20,392 nucleotides of DNA. It comes from an uncultured Mycoplasmatota bacterium. GTDB taxonomy: Bacteria > Bacillota_I > Bacilli_A > RF39 > UBA660. Every line of letters starts with the position of its first letter. Within the stretch, counting starts at the first letter, position 1. The notes under the pieces were generated by a model that searched no databases, had not been told where the DNA came from, and saw nothing but the letters and a program-made list of their open reading frames with translations. The stretch lies in NCBI GenBank assembly GCA_900548725.1, contig URLV01000020.1, positions 1 to 20,392 on the forward strand, given 5' to 3'. A program made the translations under genes and the position numbers. Shown here in pieces: positions 1-7,426 of this stretch.

Positions 1-19
1 TAAATGAATAAAACTTCAT
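1..19 (-). CDS. Start of a gene running off the left edge
   Basis: On the minus strand an ATG at 19-17 is preceded by a good ribosome binding site (AAGGGAG at about 28-34) with suitable spacing. Only six codons (MKFYSF) are inside the window, so no function can be given. It lies beyond the hairpin that ends the Sel1-repeat gene and so is probably a separate transcript. The start is supported only by the ribosome binding site. Confidence 0.45.
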
Positions 20-70
20 AATTATTACTCCCTTCATACTTAAATATAAAAGGCAGGACATAAACAATAA

Positions 71-102
71 ATGTTCTGGTTATATATACTACACCAGAAC
101 AT
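71..102 (-). terminator. Hairpin after the Sel1-repeat gene
   Basis: A perfect 10-bp stem (ATGTTCTGGT at 71-80 with ACCAGAACAT at 93-102) encloses a 12-nt loop, 28 nt beyond the stop codon of the Sel1 gene. On the minus strand the stem is followed by a T-rich but interrupted run (TTTATTGTTT), so it is a plausible though not textbook intrinsic terminator. Confidence 0.6.
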
Positions 103-129
103 CTAAATATTTTGTCAAATAATATCAAC

Positions 130-1428
130 CTATTCACTTTTATTGTTTTTTTCAAAAATAGAAATATATTCATTATACTTATTCATATCTCTATCAATAC
201 CTAATTCTTTAAATCCATTTAAATAATAATATTTAGCTAAATTATAATATCCATAGTAATTTCTTTCAGATATTGGACATTCTATAGACTTAATATAGTA
301 AAAATATGCATCTTTTAAATTACCTTTCAATCTTAATATCTCTCCAACTTTATTCAAAGCCCAACTATTATCTAAATCAGCACTCAATTTATAATATTTA
401 AAAGCTTCATCAATTTCATTAATACTTTCATAATACAATCCTAAATTATTATAAGCATAACTATAACCTAATTCACTAGCCTTTTTAAAATACATTAATC
501 CTTCTTCTATATCCTTAATACCATTAATAGTATAACCATTCATATAACATTTTCCCATAGTATTAAGAGCCGCTATATTACCTAACTTTTTTGCTTTTTC
601 CAAATAATACCACATAACATTAATATCTTTTTCTTTAACTCTATTCATTAATATTAAATGACTTACCATCCAACAAGCTTTAGGATGATTTTTTTTAGCA
701 GCATACAAATAATATTTATAACACTTTTCATAATCCACACTACCATTTATTAAACCACTATATTCTAAAGAACCTAACTCTGCATTAGCATACATATTAT
801 CTTTTTTAGATAAATACATTAAAGAACTAATATAACTAATTCCTTCAAATAAATTAATTTTCAAATATTCTTTTAATTCTTTATCATTCAAATCAATATT
901 AATATTTTCTTCAAATATTGGTTGTTTATTATCTAATATTGTATAAAATAAAAATTCTATAAAACATTCATATAAATTTTTATCATCATATAATTTAATA
1001 ACTTTATCTATAAATATTTTATTAATATTTATATCTTCTTTACTTAACTGTATTAAATCACTACATATATATTTTAATTTTAAATTACTATTAATAATAC
1101 TTAAACTAATACTATCTCTAGTAACTATATTTTCTTCTAATATAGTAATTATATTAGCAAAAATATTAAAAAATATTTCTTTATTTATTTTATATTTATT
1201 CTTTAAATCAATATATATTTTCTTATATTCTAATCCTATAGCTCTATACCCTATTAAATAATTATTAACCGTAGTATTATTTATATTATTAATATCAAAT
1301 ATAGAACAAAATACTTCTTGTTGTATACTAGATTCTTTAACTTTAGAATATCTTTTTATTATATTTACTAAATTACCTAAAGATAAATAATCTTTATTAT
1401 TGTTCATTTTAATAAACTTTTTTTCCAT
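130..1428 (-). CDS. Sel1-repeat (TPR-like) protein
   Basis: A 432-aa protein with no signal peptide, so probably cytoplasmic. The C-terminal half (about 215-410) is built of Sel1-like helical repeats, with units such as ANAELGSLEYSGLINGSVDY, ALNTMGKCYMNGY and AYNNLGLYYESINEIDEA, each carrying the small-residue and Gly pattern of A.a.LG..Y..G. These repeats form solenoids that bind other proteins. The first 200 residues are Lys/Asn/Ile-rich and helical, without a domain I can name. The start is supported by GGTGAT a few bases upstream of the ATG. It is divergent from the symporter gene. A role as adaptor or regulator is inferred; the partner is unknown. Confidence 0.85.
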   Translation of the reverse strand: MEKKFIKMNNNKDYLSLGNLVNIIKRYSKVKESSIQQEVFCSIFDINNINNTTVNNYLIGYRAIGLEYKKIYIDLKNKYKINKEIFFNIFANIITILEENIVTRDSISLSIINSNLKLKYICSDLIQLSKEDININKIFIDKVIKLYDDKNLYECFIEFLFYTILDNKQPIFEENINIDLNDKELKEYLKINLFEGISYISSLMYLSKKDNMYANAELGSLEYSGLINGSVDYEKCYKYYLYAAKKNHPKACWMVSHLILMNRVKEKDINVMWYYLEKAKKLGNIAALNTMGKCYMNGYTINGIKDIEEGLMYFKKASELGYSYAYNNLGLYYESINEIDEAFKYYKLSADLDNSWALNKVGEILRLKGNLKDAYFYYIKSIECPISERNYYGYYNLAKYYYLNGFKELGIDRDMNKYNEYISIFEKNNKSE

Positions 1429-1451
1429 ATAATCACCACAAACTTACATTT

Positions 1452-1460
1452 ATTATAGCA
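1452..1460 (-). promoter_or_regulatory. Extended -10 promoter of the Sel1 gene
   Basis: Read on the minus strand, TGC directly precedes a perfect TATAAT (1457-1452), forming an extended -10 element 24 bp before the ATG. No good -35 hexamer is found at 16-18 bp, which is acceptable for an extended -10 promoter. Confidence 0.55.
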
Positions 1461-1462
1461 TA

Positions 1463-1478
1463 TGTGGATTTGTGTGGA
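1463..1478. repeat. TGTGGA direct repeat in divergent promoter region
   Basis: TGTGGA occurs at 1463-1468 and again at 1473-1478, exactly 10 bp (one helical turn) apart, in a locally G-richer patch upstream of the Sel1 extended -10. The placement suits an operator bound by a protein contacting one face of the helix. The regulator is unknown. Confidence 0.35.
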
Positions 1479-1488
1479 CTACAATATA

Positions 1489-1521
1489 TTACTATTTTTG
1501 ACAATTAATTATATAATTAAT
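1489..1521 (+). promoter_or_regulatory. Probable promoter/operator of the symporter gene
   Basis: A TATAAT at 1512-1517 has TTACTA (1489-1494) 17 bp upstream. A consensus TTGACA also lies at 1498-1503, but its best downstream -10 candidates are weak. The -10 sits inside a perfect 18-bp A/T-only palindrome (1504-1521), which may be an operator or may be chance in this A+T-rich DNA. Confidence 0.4.
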
Positions 1522-1539
1522 AATGAAAGGAAGAAATAT

Positions 1540-2775
1540 ATGAAAAAATTTATTAAAAATTATAAGTCTACAATTATATTGTTAGCATCTATCATTATTG
1601 GTGCAATAATAGGTTTAATATTTGGAGAAAAAACAAAAGTATTAAGTCCGTTTGGTGATTTATTTATTAATCTTTTATTAACTATTATAGTACCATTAAT
1701 ATTTTTAACAATAACTACATCTATTGGTAAAATGAAACAACCTAAAAGATTAGGTAAAATATTAGGAAGTATTATATTTGTATTTATTATAACTTCTTTA
1801 GTAAGTGTATTTATTGGTATAGGAGCCACTAGAAATAGTCTAGTTAATCCAAGTGATACAGAAAAAATTAAAGAGGTATTAGATACTAGTATTAAAGATG
1901 AAAAAGAAGATTTAAATATCTTATCAAGAACTGTTAATGCTATTAGCACTGATGACTTTGCAAAAATAATATCTAGAGATAATATCATTGCTCTTATAAT
2001 ATTTTCTGTTATAACTGGACTTGCTATTAATTTAACAAAAGAAAAAGGAAAAAAAGCATTAGAAGTATTAGATAGTTTTAATGAAATATTACAAAAAATA
2101 ATACAAATTATAATGTATTATGCACCAGTAGGTTTAGGTTGTTATTTTGCTTCATTTATAGGACAATTTGGTTCTAGTGTTGCAATAGGATATTTAAAAA
2201 CATTTATAATTTATACAATATCATGTTTAGTAGTATATTTTATTGTTTATTCTATATATGCCTATATAGCTGGTGGAAAAAAAGGTGTTACACTTTATTG
2301 GAAAAATATTATTCCACCAACAGTTACATCATTAGCAACTTGTTCTTCAGCAGCATGTATTCCTGTAAATACTGCTTGTGCAAAAAAAATAGGAGTTTCT
2401 GAAGACATAGCAGACACAACTATTCCATTAGGTACATCATTCCACAAGGATGGTTCTATTATAGGAAGTGTATTTAAAATAATGTTCTTAGTTTACTTAT
2501 TTGGAATGGACGTAAGTATTATAAAAGTATTAGGCGTAAGCTTATTAGCAACAATACTTATTACCGCAGTTCCAATTGGTGGTGGAACAATATCAGAAAT
2601 GTTAATAATTAGTTTAATGGGATTCCCAATTGCATCATTACCAATATTAACTATTATAGCAACTATAATTGATGCTCCAGCAACAGTATTAAATGTTGTA
2701 GGAGATTCAGCAAGTAGCATGTTAGTTGCAAAAATTGTAGACGGAAAAAATTGGATAATAAAAAAGAGTTCTTAA
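1540..2775 (+). CDS. Dicarboxylate/amino acid:cation symporter (DAACS family)
   Basis: A membrane transporter of about 411 residues with many hydrophobic segments. Family landmarks are the HP1 serine-rich loop (SSAA, about 269-272), a PLG...DG motif (about 297-305) and the TM8 signature D378-T382-N385-D389, spaced as in the archaeal aspartate transporter GltPh. Two positions differ from classical members: NMDGT is HKDGS (302-306), and the TM8 arginine that binds the acidic side chain is Ala381. The cargo is therefore probably not glutamate or aspartate but a neutral amino acid or other substrate (inference). Ion coupling may also differ. ATG 1540 is chosen because AAAGGAAG lies just upstream; an earlier in-frame ATG at 1462 would place a non-family leader in the promoter region. 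It converges with murC. Confidence 0.9.
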   Translation: MKKFIKNYKSTIILLASIIIGAIIGLIFGEKTKVLSPFGDLFINLLLTIIVPLIFLTITTSIGKMKQPKRLGKILGSIIFVFIITSLVSVFIGIGATRNSLVNPSDTEKIKEVLDTSIKDEKEDLNILSRTVNAISTDDFAKIISRDNIIALIIFSVITGLAINLTKEKGKKALEVLDSFNEILQKIIQIIMYYAPVGLGCYFASFIGQFGSSVAIGYLKTFIIYTISCLVVYFIVYSIYAYIAGGKKGVTLYWKNIIPPTVTSLATCSSAACIPVNTACAKKIGVSEDIADTTIPLGTSFHKDGSIIGSVFKIMFLVYLFGMDVSIIKVLGVSLLATILITAVPIGGGTISEMLIISLMGFPIASLPILTIIATIIDAPATVLNVVGDSASSMLVAKIVDGKNWIIKKSS

Positions 2776-2790
2776 TTGAATTCTTTTTTT
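2761..2790. terminator. Bidirectional terminator shared by symporter gene and murC
   Basis: An 11-bp stem (2761-2771 with 2778-2788, one G-U pair) has a 6-nt loop TTAATT. It is flanked by A-runs on one side and T-runs on the other, so it can terminate both convergent genes. The loop contains both stop codons, which overlap as TTAA at 2772-2775. Confidence 0.8.
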
Positions 2791-4154
2791 GTTAACATAT
2801 TACTTAATTTAGTAACATACCCAGCCCCTAAAGTTAAAATAATATCATCTTCTTCTACTCTATCTTTTAAATAATTTAATATATCATCAAAGCTACTAAT
2901 ATGAATACTTTCTTTTCCTAATTTTTTTAATTCATCAATTATCATCTCAGGACTAACATTATCTACATTTTTTTCTCTAGCAGCATAAATATCAGTTATT
3001 ATAATATTATCAAAATTAACTAAAGATTTAGCAAAAGTTTTATAATGTTCTTTAACTCTAGAATAAGTGTGTGGTTCAAATATAACCCATGATTTATTAT
3101 ATTTTTTATTATGCACAGCTTCACTTACTGCACTAACTTCAGTTGGATGATGTCCATAATCATCATAAACTTTAGCTCCATTAAACGTACCTTTATATTC
3201 AAATCTACGTGCTGCCCCAGTATAACTCTTTAAACCTTTCTTTATACTTTCAATATCTATATTATAAAACATACATAGAGAAACACAAGCCAAAGAATTT
3301 AATATATTATGACGTCCAGGCACTGACAAACTAATTCTAGACAAAAATTTATCTTTTTTATATAAATCATAAGATGCATATCCATCTTCATTAAATTCTA
3401 TATTCTTTGCATAGTAATTATTATTTTCATTAAAACCATAAGTAATAACTTTAGCTTTAGTATGAAGTGCTAAATCCAAACAATTTTTATCATCGCCATT
3501 AATTACTAATACACCATCACTAGGTAACATACTTACATATTTAATAAATGACTTTTTTATATTATCAAAAGTTTTAAAATAATCTAAATGATCATTATCT
3601 ATATTTAAAACAATGGCACTTCTTTCTTTAAAATTTAAAAAACTATCACAATACTCACATGCTTCTATTATAAAATAATCACTCTTACCTACCCTATAAT
3701 TTCCATTAATACTATTTAACACTGAACCAACTTGTATTGAAGGATCCAAATTGCCTTCCAAAAAACATAAACTTACCATACTAGTTGTAGTTGTTTTTCC
3801 ATGAGTTCCACTTATTCCAATAGTATCTTTAAATAATTTAGTAAGTTCACCTAAAAACAATCCTCTTTCCATAACAGGTATATTAAGTTCTCTAGCATGT
3901 ACGAGTTCAGGATTATCATCTTTTATTGCAGCAGTATAAACAACTAAATCTATATCATTAGTAATGTTATTATAATCATGACCTATATAAACTTTTATAC
4001 CAGCATTACTTAATTCATCTGTCATATTATTTTCTTCATTATTACTTCCACTAATTAAAAAATCCCAAGATTTAAGAATATGAGCAATTCCACTCATACT
4101 TATTCCACCAATACCAATCATATAAATATTTTTATAATTTTTTAAATCAAACAT
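2772..4154 (-). CDS. murC: UDP-N-acetylmuramate--L-alanine ligase
   Basis: A full-length 460-aa MurC, the ATP-dependent cytoplasmic ligase that adds L-Ala to UDP-MurNAc in peptidoglycan synthesis. An N-terminal Rossmann-like domain shows IGIGGISMSGIA (about 13-24). The central Mur ligase domain has the P-loop GTHGKTTT (116-123) and an NxDxDHLDYF-type segment (near 190). The C-terminal ligase domain includes the DDYGHHPTEV motif (about 331-340), characteristic of MurC. The start has GAGGTAATAAT before the ATG. It shows that the organism makes a cell wall. It stands alone here, not in a dcw cluster. Confidence 0.97.
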   Translation of the reverse strand: MFDLKNYKNIYMIGIGGISMSGIAHILKSWDFLISGSNNEENNMTDELSNAGIKVYIGHDYNNITNDIDLVVYTAAIKDDNPELVHARELNIPVMERGLFLGELTKLFKDTIGISGTHGKTTTTSMVSLCFLEGNLDPSIQVGSVLNSINGNYRVGKSDYFIIEACEYCDSFLNFKERSAIVLNIDNDHLDYFKTFDNIKKSFIKYVSMLPSDGVLVINGDDKNCLDLALHTKAKVITYGFNENNNYYAKNIEFNEDGYASYDLYKKDKFLSRISLSVPGRHNILNSLACVSLCMFYNIDIESIKKGLKSYTGAARRFEYKGTFNGAKVYDDYGHHPTEVSAVSEAVHNKKYNKSWVIFEPHTYSRVKEHYKTFAKSLVNFDNIIITDIYAAREKNVDNVSPEMIIDELKKLGKESIHISSFDDILNYLKDRVEEDDIILTLGAGYVTKLSNMLTKKEFN

Positions 4155-4253
4155 ATTATTACCTCTTTTTCTATTAAATTATATCATATTTTTGTATATT
4201 TGATGATATTTTATATAAATTTAAAAATATTTTACAAAAAAGTGTATTTTATA

Positions 4254-4284
4254 TTTACAAATAATAAAAAATGTGTGATATTTT
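4254..4284 (+). promoter_or_regulatory. Possible rnr promoter
   Basis: TTTACA (4254-4259) lies 19 bp upstream of TATTTT (4279-4284), which is itself preceded by TGA as an extended -10. Transcription would begin near 4291, just before the ribosome binding site. This favours the downstream rnr start at 4313 over the earlier in-frame ATG at 4271. Confidence 0.35.
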
Positions 4285-4290
4285 TAATAG

Positions 4291-4340
4291 AGAGGGTTTA
4301 AATGGGTTTAAAATGGAAGAAACAATATACAACATTATAA
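4291..4340 (+). promoter_or_regulatory. Tandem start region with 12-codon leader ORF ahead of rnr
   Basis: The element GGGTTTAAATG is nearly duplicated head-to-tail. The first copy gives AGAGGG (4291-4296) ideally spaced before an ATG at 4302 that opens a 12-codon ORF (MGLKWKKQYTTL, stop 4338-4340). The second copy gives GGGTTTAAA before the rnr ATG at 4313. The leader frame overlaps the rnr start out of frame, so ribosomes on the better site would translate the short peptide. Confidence 0.4.
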
Positions 4341-6448
4341 AAAAACAAAAATTAAGTTTAGAAAATTTACAAAAGTATTTAAATAATAAAAAGATTAATC
4401 TAACAAAAGATGATTTATTAAAAACATTAAATAATTTAACAAAAAAACATAAAATATTTAGAAATATAGATGAAAGATACGAAACCGTAAAAAAAGAATA
4501 TATAATTGCTGACGTAGAAATTAATTCTAAAGGTATAAAATTCATTAGAGATAAAAACTATAAACTAATAATAAATGATACTAATCTACATTCTGCTCTA
4601 CCATATGATACAATTGTAGCAGAAATAATTAATTCTAAAGAAGCAAATATTCTAGGAATATTAAATAGAAACAATAGCAAATTTGTTTGCGAAGTAAAAG
4701 AAAAAGACGATAAATTATATTTATTTCCATTTAATGGTAACAATGAATTTAAAATATTAATTCCGAAAGAAAATAAAAATATTTTAAAAGATTATATTGT
4801 TGGAGATAGAGTTTGTATTGATATTGATGATTATGCAAAAAAGAATAATGAATTTTATGCAAATAATATTTCATATATTGGACATTTTAATGATGTTATG
4901 AATGATGAAATAGCAATTGCAATTAGTAAAAATTTTGATATTGATTTTAGTGAAAAAGCAATGGAAGAAACAAACAATATTCCAACTAAAGTAAGCGAAA
5001 ATGATAAAAAAAATAGAACAGATTTAACTAACGAAACTATATTTACAATCGATTCAATATCAACTAAAGATATGGATGATGCTATATCAATAAAAAAATT
5101 ATATAATGGAAATTATTTATTAGGAGTTCATATAGCTGATGTTTCATATTATGTAAAACCTAATTCAGAATTATTTAAAGATGCCTTAAAAAGAGGCACA
5201 AGTGTATATCTAGGAAATGTAGTTATCCCTATGATACCAAGTATATTGTCTAACGGCATTTGTTCTTTAAACGAAGGTGTTGATAGACTCGCCAAAACAG
5301 TATACATGGAAATAGATCACAAAGGAAAAGTAATACATCATAAAATAGAAAATACAGTAATTAGATCTAAAAAGAAAATGTCTTATGAAGATTTAAATAA
5401 AATGTTCAAAGGTAAAGAATTTGATGAATCATATTTACCTTTTATAAAAGATATATCAATAATGAGAGAACTATCTAATATATTAACTAATAAACAACAT
5501 AAAAAAGGTAATTTAGATTTTGAATCAACTGATCTAAAAATTAAAAAAGATGAAAATAATATAGCAACGGAATTTATTAAAAGAGAAAATGATGAAGCTG
5601 AAAAAATCATTGAAAACTTTATGATTATTGCAAATGAAACAATAGCAACACATTTTTTCTGGAAAAATACCCCATTTGTTTACCGAATACATGAAGACCC
5701 AGATGAAGATAAATTAGAAAATACAATTGAGTTGATTGAAAACTTAAATTTAAAATTAATTAATGTACAAAATAATTATGGACAAAAAGCAGTACAAAAA
5801 ATATTAGAAGAATTTAAAGATACAAAAGAATTTAGTGTTATATCAAATTTATTATTAAGATCGATGACAAAAGCAAAATATTCTACTATAAATAGTGGTC
5901 ACTATGGTTTAGCTTTAAGCAACTATTGTCATTTTACTTCTCCAATAAGAAGATTTCCAGATTTGACCGTTCACATATTAATAAACTTTTTTCTAAAAAA
6001 CAGTAACCAAAAAGGTAAATACATAGAAGATTTTGTAAAAGAACTAGATGAAATTTGTCTACATTCAAACTTTAAAGAACGCCAAGCAAATGACGCAGAA
6101 AGAGATTATGAAAAACTAGAAATGGCAAAATGGATGAGTAATCATATTGATGAAACATTTAATGGTATGATTTTAGATATAGATAAATCAAATGTATACG
6201 TAAGACTTGATAATCATATAGATGCTGTACTAGATAAAATGTTCTTAGAAGATTTTGATGTAGATATTCAAAAAAAACAACTAATTTGCAAATACTCAAA
6301 ACAAAAAATAAAATTAGGCACCAAATTAAGTTTTAAGGTATCATCAGTAGATATAGGACAAAAAGAAATATATTTAGAAATGAATAAAATATTAAAAAAT
6401 AACAAAAATGAAAATATAAAGAAAAAAGAATTAGTCAAACATGATTAA
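4313..6448 (+). CDS. rnr: Ribonuclease R (RNase II/R family exoribonuclease)
   Basis: About 711 aa from the preferred ATG, a processive 3'-to-5' exoribonuclease of mRNA decay and rRNA/tmRNA quality control. An N-terminal helix-turn-helix-like region (EETIYNIIKKQKLSLENLQ) and OB-fold segments precede the catalytic RNB domain. The RNB domain contains TIDSISTKDMDDAIS with the metal-binding aspartates, HIADVSYYV, and later TSPIRRFPDLTVH. The C-terminal S1 RNA-binding domain (about 625-700) shows FNGMILDIDKSNVYVRLDNHIDA. The tail is short and basic. An earlier in-frame ATG (4271) lacks a ribosome binding site. No smpB or secG neighbour is present here, unlike the common Firmicute arrangement. Confidence 0.95.
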   Translation: MEETIYNIIKKQKLSLENLQKYLNNKKINLTKDDLLKTLNNLTKKHKIFRNIDERYETVKKEYIIADVEINSKGIKFIRDKNYKLIINDTNLHSALPYDTIVAEIINSKEANILGILNRNNSKFVCEVKEKDDKLYLFPFNGNNEFKILIPKENKNILKDYIVGDRVCIDIDDYAKKNNEFYANNISYIGHFNDVMNDEIAIAISKNFDIDFSEKAMEETNNIPTKVSENDKKNRTDLTNETIFTIDSISTKDMDDAISIKKLYNGNYLLGVHIADVSYYVKPNSELFKDALKRGTSVYLGNVVIPMIPSILSNGICSLNEGVDRLAKTVYMEIDHKGKVIHHKIENTVIRSKKKMSYEDLNKMFKGKEFDESYLPFIKDISIMRELSNILTNKQHKKGNLDFESTDLKIKKDENNIATEFIKRENDEAEKIIENFMIIANETIATHFFWKNTPFVYRIHEDPDEDKLENTIELIENLNLKLINVQNNYGQKAVQKILEEFKDTKEFSVISNLLLRSMTKAKYSTINSGHYGLALSNYCHFTSPIRRFPDLTVHILINFFLKNSNQKGKYIEDFVKELDEICLHSNFKERQANDAERDYEKLEMAKWMSNHIDETFNGMILDIDKSNVYVRLDNHIDAVLDKMFLEDFDVDIQKKQLICKYSKQKIKLGTKLSFKVSSVDIGQKEIYLEMNKILKNNKNENIKKKELVKHD

Positions 6449-6457
6449 TTCTTTTTT
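6422..6457. terminator. Bidirectional terminator between rnr and dut
   Basis: A 12-bp perfect stem (6422-6433 with 6446-6457) extends through one G-U and two further pairs to a 6-nt loop. A-run and T-run arms serve both strands. It contains the rnr stop codon and lies 13 bp beyond the dut stop. Confidence 0.8.
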
Positions 6458-6469
6458 CGCACAATTATT

Positions 6470-6928
6470 TTATTTATCTGTAGACCCAAATCCACCTGTT
6501 CTTAAACCACTAGCATCATCATTATCAATTACTAGAAATTTTTGAAAATATGCTTGTGCAATTTTATCACCTTTTTTTATTTCAACATCTCCGTCTTTTA
6601 TATTTATACATTGTACAAATATATGACCATCATTATCAACATTTCCATAATAATCGCTATCAATAACACCCATACTATGAGGAAAAACTATTCCTTGTTT
6701 TTTTGGCCCACTTGAACGTGGTACGATCATTAATACTTCATCATCTAACATATAAGCTTTTAAACCCGTTGGAATAAGTGAAGGTTTCATACCAATTTTA
6801 AATGATGGTAATACCATATCACTTGCAGCTTCTATATCATATGCAGCACTATGTGCTGTACTTCTTTTTGGTAAACTAATATTTTTATCTTCAAAACCCT
6901 TTGCTATCTCAAATCCTCTTTGTCTCAT
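6470..6928 (-). CDS. dut: dUTP diphosphatase (trimeric dUTPase fold)
   Basis: A 152-aa protein with all five motifs of trimeric dUTPases in order: AAYDIEA (about 28-34), PRSS (70-73), GVIDSDYYG with catalytic Asp90 (87-95), KKGDKIAQAYFQ (near 118-129) and the C-terminal flexible arm RTGGFGST. It hydrolyses dUTP to dUMP and PPi, protecting DNA and feeding dTMP synthesis. It is most like the phage/Bacillus YosS-type branch, judged by the PRSS...SMGVID spacing. It starts one base after the nrdG stop, with AGAGGTG upstream, so it is the last gene of the nrdD-nrdG-dut operon. Both reductase and dUTPase act on deoxynucleotide supply. Confidence 0.93.
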   Translation of the reverse strand: MRQRGFEIAKGFEDKNISLPKRSTAHSAAYDIEAASDMVLPSFKIGMKPSLIPTGLKAYMLDDEVLMIVPRSSGPKKQGIVFPHSMGVIDSDYYGNVDNDGHIFVQCINIKDGDVEIKKGDKIAQAYFQKFLVIDNDDASGLRTGGFGSTDK

Positions 6929-6929
6929 T

Positions 6930-7424
6930 CTACACCTCTATCAATTCTACATTATTTGTTTTTAAACTTTTTTTAACATCTATTACTCGTTGGTTAGATG
7001 AACCTCTATATTTTAAAGTAAAATCATGAAGTTCATCTTTATACACACCATCAACAAGTACATCAATGTAATTTAATATTTCAAAATTAATTATATTTTT
7101 ATCAAATAAGAATCCTGACCAAACCCATATATTTTTATCTGGATAAACACTTTTAAACTTTTTAGCAAGTTTAGTTGTGCCTTCAATATTTTTGGGATGA
7201 AGTGGTTCTCCACCTAATATTGATAATCCAACAATATAGTCTGGTTTAGCTAACTCTATTACCCTATCTATTGTTTCATCTGTAAACTCTTTACCACCAT
7301 TAAAGTCATGAGTTTCTTTATTAAAACAATTTTTACAATTAAATGTACATCCTTGCATGAATATAGATACTCTTATACCAGGTCCATTTGATATATCCAT
7401 TTTTCTAATTTTATTATATCTCAT
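6930..7424 (-). CDS. nrdG: Anaerobic ribonucleotide reductase activating protein
   Basis: A 164-aa radical SAM activase that installs the glycyl radical on NrdD. The CX3CX2C cluster motif is C26-TFN-C30-KN-C33, followed by SAM-binding segments including SILGGEPLHPKN. The N-terminal MRYNKIRKMDISNGPGIRVSIFMQGC is typical of the family. The ATG lies two bases after the nrdD stop, with AGGA upstream, so translation is probably coupled. It requires strictly anaerobic conditions. Confidence 0.96.
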   Translation of the reverse strand: MRYNKIRKMDISNGPGIRVSIFMQGCTFNCKNCFNKETHDFNGGKEFTDETIDRVIELAKPDYIVGLSILGGEPLHPKNIEGTTKLAKKFKSVYPDKNIWVWSGFLFDKNIINFEILNYIDVLVDGVYKDELHDFTLKYRGSSNQRVIDVKKSLKTNNVELIEV

Positions 7425-7426
7425 AA

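Noticed and set aside
1463..1478. DnaA boxes (TGTGGATTT)
   Set aside because: They differ from TTATNCACA at two positions, there are only two, and there is no origin context.
1462..1539. N-terminal extension of the symporter from ATG 1462
   Set aside because: It has no ribosome binding site, runs through the promoter region and has no family counterpart; ATG 1540 has a good ribosome binding site.
1560..1988. 142-codon antisense frame inside the symporter gene, and similar antisense frames elsewhere (4255-4545, 5383-5610, 17899-18234)
   Set aside because: They are complementary to well-supported genes, lack ribosome binding sites and show no recognisable protein features.
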